NCBI RefSeq assembly: GCF_947493125.1
Contig: NZ_CANLQB010000003.1
Coordinates: 62,001-126,000, forward strand
DNA from: an uncultured Roseobacter sp.
Lineage (GTDB): Bacteria; Pseudomonadota; Alphaproteobacteria; Rhodobacterales; Rhodobacteraceae
Direction: 5' to 3'
Length of the DNA: 64,000 bases
Shown here: one piece after another, positions 9,101 through 16,928 of the stretch
How positions within the stretch are numbered: the stretch's first letter is position 1
How the letters are laid out: each line of letters starts with the position of its first letter
The notes under the pieces: model-generated
What the model was told of the DNA's origin: nothing
Databases searched by the model: none
Seen by the model: only the letters and a program-made list of their open reading frames with translations
Translations under genes and position numbers: made by a program

Positions 9101-11427
9101 ACGCCACAGACGGCGATGCCAGCGAACCGCCTTGTGTAACGTTAGAGTTTGCGGATGGCTCGCAGAAAGCTTTCATGGGCTGGTGGCAGGTCTACGACTG
9201 GCCGCAGAGCAACGACTTCAACAATAGCCATCTGTACTGCGCACTTGATGCGTTAGAGCGTTGGTTGACGATGCGTTTGGATAATGACGAAGACATTACC
9301 AATGACATCGAGAAGATTTTCTCGGAGGGCAATTCGGCGGCCCTCGTCAGAGTTCTTGTGAATGTCGCCAAGTATCGACCGTTGTTGTTGACTGCCTCCC
9401 TTTCACCTTTAATGACTTTTCCGGACCACTTCGATTGGGACAGAAAACTCACCGATAAGGTTGGTTACAACTTCGATGGCCCTAGCTGGGCCCGATGTGG
9501 CGACGCGATTTTCGAGATCGCCCGCGACTGGACTCTGGCGCCACACCGTCAACGGGCTTTCATAGACGTGGTGATAGAACTCCTGTTGGAAAGTGACGAC
9601 GTTGCAATCCGTTTGCAGAACGTGACTTCTGCCTGGTCAGTCCCTAGCGACCCGAAAGTCGCTCTGGAGTACAAACTACTATTCGCTTCGCTTGATAGGT
9701 CCAATTATCGGATCAGCCCAAATGCGACGATAGAAGAGAACAAAAAAACGTTCGAATACCCAGAAGCACTGCGCAATGAGATAGCGGTTTGGGAAGGCGA
9801 GCACGCACCAATTCGTGCGGTCATTTTCGTACCACTTCAGTGTGAGAAACGACTCGTCAATAACGAGCCACTCTCTGAAGACGAGGCCAAATACCTTCGC
9901 GACCTCTTGCACGAATGCGCGACAACAGAGTCGACCGACAAAGATGAAGCCGATGCAGTTTCGCGATGCCGGTCAGCCGCCGCGAGCACATTGATTTGCC
10001 TGGGTGAAGCATGGCTTAGCCAAAACAACGAAACCCAAAAACTCGCATTCGAGGTGCTACGCGCCAAGGTGTCTGAGGTCGCCACTTCAAGCAAAGACCG
10101 TAGGGACGGTCGGATGAGTGAGAGCCGCCACGGACTGGAGTTCATCGCTCATGCTGTGATGCACCTATGGCTAACAGATTCTGAGGTCGCCCAAGAATGG
10201 GAGAAAGCCGTGCTCCTTCTCCTGACCAGCGGTGACGCCGGAGCGGCACTGGCAGTGGTCGGGATTGCCTACAGCCACCGTGAGGAGCTCGGAGAGGCTT
10301 GGTGGCGCCTGCTGCAAGCAGGGCTCTTTTGGGCAGGTCTCAAGCTGCTGGCACCACGCTACGGGGACGATGACAAGGCACGGTGCGCTTGGAACCAATG
10401 GCTTGCGAAGCTCCGGCGGTATTCGCTTCGAGGGTTCAAAGCGACACATGCTGATTTGGACTTCAAGCGCATTGCACAAATGCAAGGAAGGTTGGACTTT
10501 CGGCGACGATTGCGGCTCTACGAAGCTGGAGACGAAATGCGGATGGGAAAACCAACCCGAGACCTGGGTGGGGAACTCGACAGCCGATTCCTTAGTATCC
10601 TGTTCGGTTGGCTTATCGAGGGCGAAGGCACTGGTAGCCCAGAAGAAGACGAGAGCCTTTTGTTGACTGCCTGGGACTATGAGGCTTCCCGTGCCGAAGC
10701 ACGCCGCAGAGACGGTGAGCGCGACTACGATTTGCCGAGCAGTCAATTTGGCTACAGCCTCCTAACGAAGCTTGCTGCCATGTCGGCGGCACTACCTCAA
10801 GAAAAGGCAAGCAAGGTGTGGGAGGCGGTTATTTCACATGGGCCAGCAGCACACTACGCATTACGGCATTTCATTCGGGGGCTGTTCCAACACCTTGCTG
10901 ACGGCGATGACCCGGCGGTGTTTGAGCGTACTTGGCGGGCTGTCGCGGAATACGGTCTCGCAAGTGATTGGTCTCAGCCTGGGCTCTGGTTTTACGGTGA
11001 ACGCCTGGTTTGCGATCTCATGGGCTTCGGAAACGAGAAGGCTCTGATGCTTCTAAATCCCGGCGCCTCCATGCGCATGAGTGATGTTTACGAGCGCTGG
11101 GCCACCACGCGCTTGGATCGGGACGAAGAAAGCGTTTCGAGGTTCTGTTACTTTCTTGTCTCCGACTTTGGCAGTCCAATTCGTCTTGATGGCCTTCGTT
11201 GGATTGCCGCTTCTTTAAATGAGAAGTCGCCCTCCGGTCGCTGGTACCGTGACGGAACCGGCGACGCACTTGTTGAGCTCTTAACGTCTGCGCTGGCAAA
11301 AAACACTCAAAGCCTACAGAAGAATGCTGAAGCGCGGCAGGCGCTCTTTGACATTGCTGCCATGCTGGTTTCGAAAAATGTTCCGTCCGCGCTCGCTCTG
11401 CAGGAACGTATCAAGTCGTTGCAATAG
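6151..11427 (+). CDS. Putative STAND NTPase anti-phage protein with N-terminal nuclease-like domain (Avs-like)
   Basis: About 1758 residues from ATG 6151, chosen over GTG 6052 because AGGAA lies about 11 bases upstream and the extra N-terminus looks like leader sequence. Residues 1-30 are Lys/Ser-rich. Residues 31-100 carry a PD-(D/E)xK-like pattern: GAGFDFEDLVSAW (Glu36 in a helix), GWRIDDLLIT (Asp75/76) and AISAKG (Lys95), as in Cap4/Mrr-type nucleases. A P-loop GGSGSGKS is at 323-330 and a Walker B-like LVID at 386-389. The remaining 1200 or so residues have no membrane segments and look helical with many Trp and Leu, consistent with a solenoid sensor. This architecture and size match Avs-type STAND defence proteins. 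No partner gene is adjacent; the next gene is a tRNA-Pro, and base composition differs from the core. Substrate specificity and sensing target are unknown. Confidence 0.7.
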   Translation: MAPSKGKPKPVEHTGKSKKPTSATVRSRSGAGFDFEDLVSAWLMAKSLSGEQVPGVGGGATKVQAQVYDLGWRIDDLLITSRESNSTHRLAISAKGNTQVTATGLPRDFLKSAWEQWRDFDGPFNRYADGMALATRGTDKTFDATWREVKNASSGLDAELALSRIRSNTKQNRIFENLRQAGNASEQEAIELIHCLHVLPLDFQFAHSEDKDRSIARCRDLLTAGRTDDAQRLWEKLVEVARKVRLESGTIAVLELLSSLRGEFELRHHPDYRGDWDTLSKITTDYKSKIETELPSGFELPQEDGRLSLQNAIVEDKVTVVHGGSGSGKSALVKAVLDQKHPRRNQVWFGPDELTTALSAAKHTSLRLEHELSDILRATVEPENVLVIDSAERIGAEELIAVRNLIRAVVEEARDEYSDVWRVIVVTQTQGSTGHMETLLAGLSAQPIEVEALTSNEVKLALNHAPGLGWLTAHDDTVAALTNLRTLAWVCKAGSAFQPNANELTSHVAVSDRLWKYWTKGRADVQAMTMRLAQREASFERSFALSGLDPTDTTIFAERPDDLPLRLNDQTNRIEFEHDLAADWARYQFLKQICTEIAEWVPLASNPLWTNALRMLGQLLLRQTAGSDNAWDAAFKNTAELESQLAGDILLDALCLDTEADRFLAERVDLLLDNGAKQLERLLRRFHHLATLPIGGGETLSSEFALVLEERFRSIIVGRWPPILRFLVAHRVRLKELVSPALARVIETWLTKTPHKLGNGGAVPFREELARIALDMARTVQVEKGQGIWYIDCEPELYTAALAGAEDLPTEVGQWALELAGRRQVDTAVRGRIREALEKKAKAHVERLRTDPVYRARHEERQQIGRSIGSFRQKLLPWPLGARHRVDQDFRDACIKSHGLQHLINSEPELAGEVLLALIIEDEPERDYGSGRIRDELGLEFSSDAYPTIFWKSPFFHFLQSAPEVALTTLISLVNFCTERWIENATDGDASEPPCVTLEFADGSQKAFMGWWQVYDWPQSNDFNNSHLYCALDALERWLTMRLDNDEDITNDIEKIFSEGNSAALVRVLVNVAKYRPLLLTASLSPLMTFPDHFDWDRKLTDKVGYNFDGPSWARCGDAIFEIARDWTLAPHRQRAFIDVVIELLLESDDVAIRLQNVTSAWSVPSDPKVALEYKLLFASLDRSNYRISPNATIEENKKTFEYPEALRNEIAVWEGEHAPIRAVIFVPLQCEKRLVNNEPLSEDEAKYLRDLLHECATTESTDKDEADAVSRCRSAAASTLICLGEAWLSQNNETQKLAFEVLRAKVSEVATSSKDRRDGRMSESRHGLEFIAHAVMHLWLTDSEVAQEWEKAVLLLLTSGDAGAALAVVGIAYSHREELGEAWWRLLQAGLFWAGLKLLAPRYGDDDKARCAWNQWLAKLRRYSLRGFKATHADLDFKRIAQMQGRLDFRRRLRLYEAGDEMRMGKPTRDLGGELDSRFLSILFGWLIEGEGTGSPEEDESLLLTAWDYEASRAEARRRDGERDYDLPSSQFGYSLLTKLAAMSAALPQEKASKVWEAVISHGPAAHYALRHFIRGLFQHLADGDDPAVFERTWRAVAEYGLASDWSQPGLWFYGERLVCDLMGFGNEKALMLLNPGASMRMSDVYERWATTRLDRDEESVSRFCYFLVSDFGSPIRLDGLRWIAASLNEKSPSGRWYRDGTGDALVELLTSALAKNTQSLQKNAEARQALFDIAAMLVSKNVPSALALQERIKSLQ

Positions 11428-11668
11428 GTCCAGCTGGGTCGATCATGTGAATGCCCGCTGTCGCTTTACCACCAACCAAGTTTCGCGCTTGCAGCGAATG
11501 TCTGCTTCCCGCCCCTCACGCTAGATGAAACGCCCAAAAGCCGCTGAAATAGGGCTCAAAAAGCGACCTTTTGTTTTCAACCAGTTGGACAAAGTGTGTG
11601 CGAATAGAGGACACTTTGGTAGCTCTTGGGACAAAGTCCCTGCAACTCCACAACGACAAAACTGGAAT
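11428..11668. other. Intergenic region between STAND gene and tRNA-Pro
   Basis: About 240 bases. A short hairpin, GGGAC-AAA-GTCCC at 11628-11640, lies just past the tRNA 3' end (minus strand) and might assist termination. No gene, integrase or duplicate of the tRNA 3' end was seen. Confidence 0.45.
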
Positions 11669-11745
11669 TGGTCGGGCTGAGAGGATTCGAACCTCCGACC
11701 CCCTGCTCCCGAAGCAGGTGCGCTACCAGGCTGCGCTACAGCCCG
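11669..11745 (-). tRNA. tRNA-Pro (anticodon CGG)
   Basis: On the minus strand the sequence folds as a 77-base tRNA with an encoded CCA. The acceptor stem is CGGGCTG/CAGCCCG, the D-arm region TAGCGCAGCCTGGTAGCGCA, the anticodon stem CCTGC/GCAGG around loop TTCGGGA, and the T-arm GGAGGTTCGAATCCTC. The CGG anticodon reads CCG proline codons. Its 3' end points towards the STAND gene, so an element using this tRNA as an attachment site would lie at lower coordinates. Confidence 0.97.
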
Positions 11746-11801
11746 ACCGGTGTTGCCGCAATAGCGGGATCGCACGGCCTTGGCAAGCGCCTGCCCGCGA
11801 T

Positions 11802-12752
11802 CTATTTCCGGCGTTTTTCGCGGCGCAGAAACGGTGAGACCCGGGGCGTTGTGCCTGTCTCGAGGCGCGATCGCGTGCGCAGGACCGGTTGTTCCGATCC
11901 CGGCGCCTTGCTCTCGCGCAGCACGATGAAGAGACCGCTGGCGATGATGATCGTCGAGCCGATGATTGTGCTGGTGCCGGGCGCTTCATCGAAGAAGAGC
12001 ACGCCATAGAAGGTCGCCCACAGGATTTGAGAGTACTGCATCGGTGCCACGATCACCGCCTCGCCGGCGTTGTAAGCGGCGATCAGGAAGCGCCCGGCGG
12101 TCCAGGCCAGCACCGCGATGACGCCAAGCTTTGCGAGATCGGACAGCGGCAGCGGTTGATAGACCAACGGCAGCAGAGCGGCCATCACGATGAAATTCGC
12201 CATCATCGGGTAGAGCATGATCACCACAGCACGTTCCTCCCGACCTATCTTGCGGACGATGATCGAGGCGAAGGCGCCACAGATTGCGGAGACAAGTGCT
12301 GCGAGATGGCCGAGTTCGAGTTCGGCTTCGCCGGGGCGGAGCACGACTAGGACACCGCAAAGACCGATGGCAACGGCAATCCAGCGGCGCAGCTTGACCT
12401 GCTCGCCCAGGATTGGGATCGCGAGGATGGTGATCAGCAATGGTGAGGCGAAGAGGATCGCATAAACCTGCGCGAGCGGGAGGACCGAAAAGGCGTAGAA
12501 CGCGCAGAAGCCGGTGATCACAGCAGCCAGTGTGCGCGCGGCCATCCACCATGGATGCACCGGGATCAAGGTTCCCGGCGTGGCGTCACGCAGCAGATAG
12601 AGCATGGCGAGCGGAAAGCTGAAAAGCACGCTGAAGAACACGATCTGGATGGGGGAGTAGCCACCGCCCAGGATCTTGATGATGACATCGTGACTGGCAA
12701 AGAGGCCAAAGGCCACAAGCGCCATCAGGGCCGCTCGGAGATTTTGGTTCAT
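11802..12752 (-). CDS. EamA/DMT family transporter
   Basis: A 316-residue integral membrane protein with about ten hydrophobic segments in two five-helix halves, the EamA (drug/metabolite transporter) pattern. The first half starts MNQNLRAALMALVAFGLFASHDVIIK; the second ends in the FFDEAPGTSTIIGSTIIIASGLFIVLRE segment. The last 40 residues are a basic, Arg-rich cytoplasmic tail. These proteins move small metabolites across the inner membrane, but the substrate cannot be told from sequence. It lies downstream of leuB on the same strand, 133 bases away with a hairpin between, so a link to leucine metabolism is not established. Confidence 0.85.
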   Translation of the reverse strand: MNQNLRAALMALVAFGLFASHDVIIKILGGGYSPIQIVFFSVLFSFPLAMLYLLRDATPGTLIPVHPWWMAARTLAAVITGFCAFYAFSVLPLAQVYAILFASPLLITILAIPILGEQVKLRRWIAVAIGLCGVLVVLRPGEAELELGHLAALVSAICGAFASIIVRKIGREERAVVIMLYPMMANFIVMAALLPLVYQPLPLSDLAKLGVIAVLAWTAGRFLIAAYNAGEAVIVAPMQYSQILWATFYGVLFFDEAPGTSTIIGSTIIIASGLFIVLRESKAPGSEQPVLRTRSRLETGTTPRVSPFLRREKRRK

Positions 12753-12790
12753 TTTAGCGGTCCGCCGCTGCTGGGGTCAGGCACCCGGGC

Positions 12791-12813
12791 CGCGTGGACC
12801 TTGGGTCCACACG
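12791..12813 (-). terminator. Hairpin between leuB and EamA gene
   Basis: CGCGTGGACC and GGTCCACACG form a ten-pair stem with one mismatch around a 3-base loop. No T-run follows on the minus strand. It is a possible end of the leuB transcript. Confidence 0.35.
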
Positions 12814-12885
12814 GTTCGGTTGTCGCACACTATCCTGACGTAGCGATGTCCTGACAACCGCCCTGTGTCGCATATCCGGTCTGCG

Positions 12886-13992
12886 TTACAGGCTAGCGTC
12901 AAGCGCACCGAGAATGGCATCACCCATCTCGGCTGTGCTGATAGCTGTGCCACCTTCTTTGCCCATCAGATCCGCAGTGCGTGCGCCATCGGCGAGCACC
13001 TGTTCTATGGCCGCTTCAAGCCGCGCAGCCTCATCCCCCTTGTCGAAGGAATAGCGCAGCGCCATGGCGAAACTCAGGATACAGGCAATCGGGTTGGCCT
13101 TGCCCTGACCTGCGATATCCGGTGCGGACCCATGCACGGGCTCGTAGAGCGCCCGGGGCGGGCCGTTCTCCGTCGGTTTGCCGAGGCTGGCGGAGGGCAA
13201 CATGCCCAGCGAGCCTGTCAGCATCGCCGCACAGTCTGACAGGATGTCGCCAAAGAGATTGTCGGTCAGGATCACGTCGAACTGCTTGGGGGCACGCACC
13301 AGCTGCATCGCGCCATTGTCCGCGTACATATGGCTCAGCTCGATGTCCGGATAGTCGGTGTCGCGCACCTTCTGCACCACTTCGCGCCAGAGGATACCGC
13401 TCTCCATCACATTGGCCTTTTCCATCGAACAGACCTTGCCGGAGCGTCGCCGCGCCAGCTCGAAGGCTGAGCGCGCAACCCGGTCGATCTCGCCTTCGGT
13501 ATAGCGCTGGGTGTTGATCCCGACGCGTTCGTTGCCTTCTTCGAAGATGCCGCGCGGTTCGCCGAAATAAACGCCCGAGGTCAGCTCGCGCACGATCATG
13601 ATATCGAGGCCCGCGACCACGTCCTTTTTCAGTGAGGAGAAATCCGCCAGCGCGTCGAAACACTGCGCCGGGCGCAGGTTTGAAAACAGGTCCATCTCCT
13701 TGCGCAGGCGGAGCAGTCCGCGTTCCGGCTTCACGCTGAAGTCCAGGTCGTCATATTTTGGCCCGCCTACGGCGCCCAGCAAGACTGCATCCACCTCCAG
13801 CGCCTTCGCCATGGTGTCATCATGCAGCGGTGTGCCATGGGCGTCATAGGCGGCTCCACCCACCAGATCTTCGCTCACATCAAACGCCAGGTCGCGCTTG
13901 TCGCCAAACCACCCGATCACCCGCTTGACCTGCTCCATGACCTCGGGGCCGATGCCGTCTCCGGCCAGGATGAGAAGGGAAGGGTTGGCCAT
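12886..13992 (-). CDS. leuB: 3-isopropylmalate dehydrogenase
   Basis: A 368-residue enzyme that oxidises and decarboxylates (2R,3S)-3-isopropylmalate with NAD to 2-oxoisocaproate precursor in leucine biosynthesis. Family features are [11 protein letters not shown] near the N-terminus, [24 protein letters not shown] (substrate arginines), [14 protein letters not shown], the [26 protein letters not shown] metal site and the [18 protein letters not shown] cofactor motif. Length is typical. A GGAG stands 7 bases ahead of the ATG. It is separated from leuD and leuC by a plus-strand DUF2306 gene and a nuclease-fold gene, so it has its own promoter. Confidence 0.97.
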   Translation of the reverse strand: MANPSLLILAGDGIGPEVMEQVKRVIGWFGDKRDLAFDVSEDLVGGAAYDAHGTPLHDDTMAKALEVDAVLLGAVGGPKYDDLDFSVKPERGLLRLRKEMDLFSNLRPAQCFDALADFSSLKKDVVAGLDIMIVRELTSGVYFGEPRGIFEEGNERVGINTQRYTEGEIDRVARSAFELARRRSGKVCSMEKANVMESGILWREVVQKVRDTDYPDIELSHMYADNGAMQLVRAPKQFDVILTDNLFGDILSDCAAMLTGSLGMLPSASLGKPTENGPPRALYEPVHGSAPDIAGQGKANPIACILSFAMALRYSFDKGDEAARLEAAIEQVLADGARTADLMGKEGGTAISTAEMGDAILGALDASL

Positions 13993-14180
13993 GGACTGTC
14001 TCCTTTGAAATCCGTCCTGCGCGGCCTAACGCGCGGCCTTCGCAGGGTCAAGCGGGGCGCGGGGTTTGCAGACCGGGCGATGCGTTCAAGCGGGACACTA
14101 TTGCGCGAATGCCTGGCCTCCGGCGTGGCGTAGCGCGGACGCGGCTGGTAGAACCCCTGCAGATATGACCGGAGGAGGGC

Positions 14181-14846
14181 ATGATGCCCGCAGCCAAGGA
14201 GCGCAGTCTGCCGTTCGAGATCTTTCTCGGCTTCCTTATCGCGCACACTCTGCCCTTTACGATCTGGGCGATCAGTTCAGCGGTGCTGGCGCCGCTTGGT
14301 CCGGAGCTTTATGAAAACCGGCTCTACACACCCGGCAATCTCCTCGCCAATCTTGCGATTTTCTCTCATATGGCGCTGGGTGCGTTGCTGATGATCTTCG
14401 TGCCGCTGCAATTCTGGCCCGGCTTGCGCCGGCGGTTCGTGAGCTACCACCGGGCCGCGGGCCGCTTGCTCTGTCTGGGCGCGGTGGTCACCGGTGTGGC
14501 GGGGCTACTTTATATCGCCGCGCGCGGCACGATCGGCGGGTTTTGGATGGATCTGGGCTTTGGCCTTTACGGCATGCTGGTCGTGCTGAGCGGAGGTCAG
14601 GTGATCCGCTGCGCCCGCGCGCGGGACTTTGACCGCCACCGCAGATGGGCGCTCCGCCTGCTCGTGCTGACCTTCGGGTCATGGCTGTATCGGGTGCACT
14701 ACGGGGTCTGGTATCTTCTGACCGGCGGGTTGGCGTCTACCCCCGCCTTTGACGGCATCTTCGATCTGGTTCAGAACGTGGCGTTCTATTTGCCCTATCT
14801 GCTGCTCCTGGAATGGTGGATGCGCCGCGGTCCGCTCCCCGCCTAG
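14181..14846 (+). CDS. DUF2306 family membrane protein
   Basis: A 221-residue protein with about six hydrophobic segments. The central FVSYHRAAGRLLCLGAVVTGVAGL block and the later RDFDRHRRWALRLLVLTFGSWLYRVHYG match the DUF2306 (predicted membrane protein, YozB-like) pattern: a conserved His-Arg in H-R-x-x-G-R and the RHRRWALR motif. Function is unknown. It runs against the nuclease-fold gene downstream, and the two stop codons overlap by four bases. An ATG three bases later (14184) is an alternative start; both follow GGAGG. Confidence 0.75.
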   Translation: MMPAAKERSLPFEIFLGFLIAHTLPFTIWAISSAVLAPLGPELYENRLYTPGNLLANLAIFSHMALGALLMIFVPLQFWPGLRRRFVSYHRAAGRLLCLGAVVTGVAGLLYIAARGTIGGFWMDLGFGLYGMLVVLSGGQVIRCARARDFDRHRRWALRLLVLTFGSWLYRVHYGVWYLLTGGLASTPAFDGIFDLVQNVAFYLPYLLLLEWWMRRGPLPA

Positions 14847-16012
14847 CGAGCGATATCAACCCAGACCAACCGGTGTCGGCTCGCCGCGATCACGGTTTGG
14901 CCCAGAGTGCTGTCCGGGTCTGGCCAGAGCACCCCTGCATCCACAACCTGCCAGTCGGCCGAGGGCAGAACATAGTCCACCCGGAGATTGCCGGGCACCG
15001 GGTCCGTCCAGTCCACGGTGTCGAAGGGATCGCCGGTGGCAGTTTCGCTGCCCGCGCTCTTCGGCATCGGGTCCTGCAGGCGTGGGTCGTCCAGCAGATT
15101 GATGATGGCCGACTTGATGCCTTCGCCGTCGCGCCGGTCCTGATTGATGTCACCAAGCAGCACAAAGCTTTCCGTCTCGGTCTCACCGAAGTGGCCGGCA
15201 AGATAGTGCTGCCAGAACACGGTTTCATCGTGGTTGCGTTTCCCGTTTCGGTCCTCCGGCCCGTCGAAAACGGGTGGGCTGCCCTGGAACGCCATGATGT
15301 CGAGGCGACCGAACTCCGGCACCTCGATCGGCACCACCCAATGGTTAGTGGTGGAAAGGCGCTGCGCTGCGAGGGCCTCCTCCGAGGGGAAGGGGCCGTC
15401 CTCGGTTTCCGGCAAAAGGGCGTTCGGCAGGTCGCGCCACAGCAGCTCGGTGAAGTCCTGCACGGCGCCAATGTCGATGGGATGGCGCGACAGGATGGCC
15501 ATGCCTCCCTGCCCCGAGAAGCGCCCGTAGCTTTGTGCGTCGCGTGGTTCTCCAAGCTTGCCGTTGCCGTCCATGTCGAGGCCCGTCGGCATCCCCGTGT
15601 TGGGCCGCGCTGAGAAGCTGTAGGCGTAGTCGAGCCCATAGTCCCTGAGTGCAGCGATATAGGCCGCGAGAGCCTCGCCCGTCAGGTCATAATCAAACCC
15701 TTGCAGCAGCAAGACATCAGGTTTGGCCTCCGCGATCACGTCCAATGTTGCCAGCACCTGCGGGTCGTCACCGCCGACGATATCACGCAACAGAAGGCCA
15801 GGACCCTTGCGGGACAGTTCGGTGTTGAAGGTCGCGACCCTCAGGCTGTCGCCATGAGCCGTAACGGCGGTCATTGCACAGAGCAGGCAGGCCAGCAGGG
15901 CGCAGCGCTGTCTCCGCCCTAGCGCCAGGCGGCCCCTCCGGCGATCCAGTCTACCGCAATGGCGCGCCGGCTTGTGTTGAGGGGAAAGAGGGCCCATGCG
16001 GAGGTCGTCCAA
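14843..16012 (-). CDS. Exported endonuclease/exonuclease/phosphatase family protein
   Basis: A protein of up to 389 residues with the EEP fold. A hydrophobic stretch ending VTAHG near residue 53 looks like a signal peptide, but an Arg-rich 35-residue extension precedes it, so the true start may be internal (an ATG at 15997 is also possible). EEP motifs are LRVATFNTEL, PDVLLLQGFDYD, FVLLGDINQD and RVDYVLPSADW. The usual C-terminal Ser-Asp-His catalytic motif reads ASRHRLVWVD, with Arg in place of Asp. Likely a periplasmic or secreted hydrolase of nucleic acid or phosphoester; substrate unknown. It lies downstream of leuD. Confidence 0.8.
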   Translation of the reverse strand: MDDLRMGPLSPQHKPARHCGRLDRRRGRLALGRRQRCALLACLLCAMTAVTAHGDSLRVATFNTELSRKGPGLLLRDIVGGDDPQVLATLDVIAEAKPDVLLLQGFDYDLTGEALAAYIAALRDYGLDYAYSFSARPNTGMPTGLDMDGNGKLGEPRDAQSYGRFSGQGGMAILSRHPIDIGAVQDFTELLWRDLPNALLPETEDGPFPSEEALAAQRLSTTNHWVVPIEVPEFGRLDIMAFQGSPPVFDGPEDRNGKRNHDETVFWQHYLAGHFGETETESFVLLGDINQDRRDGEGIKSAIINLLDDPRLQDPMPKSAGSETATGDPFDTVDWTDPVPGNLRVDYVLPSADWQVVDAGVLWPDPDSTLGQTVIAASRHRLVWVDIAR

Positions 16013-16186
16013 GTGGATATCGGCGGTCTGTCCCGCAGGAGCGGTGTAGCAGACCCTCCGCCACTTTGGCCACCGCAGGGGCGTCCCGAGCGTGGAAAAT
16101 CTGACGCGGGGGTCTTGGCCCGCATCAGACCTCCGGGAACATCCTCATCGACGCCGGTTGATCATCGTCGATGAGCTCGCGCCGGC
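16013..16186. terminator. Hairpin after leuD within a 174-base gap
   Basis: CTCATCGACG (16144-16153) and CGTCGATGAG (16166-16175) form a perfect ten-pair stem, 11 bases past the leuD stop. There is no T-run on the minus strand, so the leuCD transcript may end here only with help, or read through into the EEP gene. The rest of the gap shows no gene. Confidence 0.4.
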
Positions 16187-16792
16187 TCAGACCCAGGGAC
16201 GCGCCTGCGCAGCCGCGGTCTCGAAGCTGTCGATTGCCGACGCCTTTTCCATGGTCAGGCCAATATCGTCCAACCCATTCATCAGGCAGTGTTTTTTGAA
16301 GCTATCAAGCTCGAATTGAAACACCTCGCCGTCAGAGCTCGTCACGGTCTGCGCATCCAGATCGACGATCATGCGCGCGTTCGAGCCCTTCTCCGCGTCT
16401 TTCATCAGCACATCCACCTGCTCCTGGGGAAGGGCGATGGGCAGGATGCCGTTCTTGAAGCAGTTGTTGTAGAAGATGTCGGCAAAAGAGGGTGCTATCA
16501 CGCAGCGGATGCCGAAATCCTTGATGGCCCAGGGCGCATGCTCGCGGGACGAGCCGCAGCCGAAATTGTCGCCGGCCACGAGGATTTCGGCCTCGCGGTA
16601 CGCGTCCTTGTTCAGCACGAACTCGGGGATCTCCTTGCCGTCGTCGTCATAGCGCATCTCGTCAAAGAGGTTCACGCCAAGGCCCGAGCGCTTGATCGTC
16701 TTCAGGAACTGTTTGGGGATGATCATGTCGGTGTCGACGTTGATCAGGGGCATCGGAGCGGCGATGCCAGTGAGGGTGGTGAACTTGTCCAT
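16187..16792 (-). CDS. leuD: 3-isopropylmalate dehydratase small subunit
   Basis: A 201-residue LeuD. With LeuC it isomerises 2-isopropylmalate to 3-isopropylmalate. Motifs seen are the N-terminal [16 protein letters not shown], the swivelling-domain [17 protein letters not shown], and the [17 protein letters not shown] segment, all diagnostic. Length is normal for the proteobacterial form. The start is fixed by GGAGAG 7 bases upstream. It follows leuC by 136 bases, a gap that holds tandem repeats and a palindromic repeat. Confidence 0.97.
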   Translation of the reverse strand: MDKFTTLTGIAAPMPLINVDTDMIIPKQFLKTIKRSGLGVNLFDEMRYDDDGKEIPEFVLNKDAYREAEILVAGDNFGCGSSREHAPWAIKDFGIRCVIAPSFADIFYNNCFKNGILPIALPQEQVDVLMKDAEKGSNARMIVDLDAQTVTSSDGEVFQFELDSFKKHCLMNGLDDIGLTMEKASAIDSFETAAAQARPWV

Positions 16793-16841
16793 TGTGTCTC
16801 TCCTCGCCTTGAAAAAGGCTGTCGGTGGGGCGTCTGTTTTG

Positions 16842-16874
16842 CGTCGGTATCACGTCGGTATTACGTCGGTGCGA
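16842..16874. repeat. Three tandem 11-base repeats (leuC-leuD gap)
   Basis: CGTCGGTATCA, CGTCGGTATTA and CGTCGGTGCGA lie head to tail, sharing CGTCGGT with a period of exactly 11 bases (about one helical turn). The copies sit between leuC and leuD on the transcript. Confidence 0.7.
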
Positions 16875-16891
16875 GGCGCACGCCGCATTAA

Positions 16892-16922
16892 CCGGCAGGT
16901 AGGGTGGGCTTTCAGGCCACCC
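16892..16922. repeat. Solo copy of a palindromic repeat also found near smpB
   Basis: A 31-base stretch that matches 40749-40779 at 30 of 31 positions. Its core GGTGG-GCTTTCAGG-CCACC is itself a short palindrome. It is six bases past the leuC stop on the minus strand, where it could act as a transcript-end hairpin. Confidence 0.75.
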
Positions 16923-16928
16923 ATCCCG

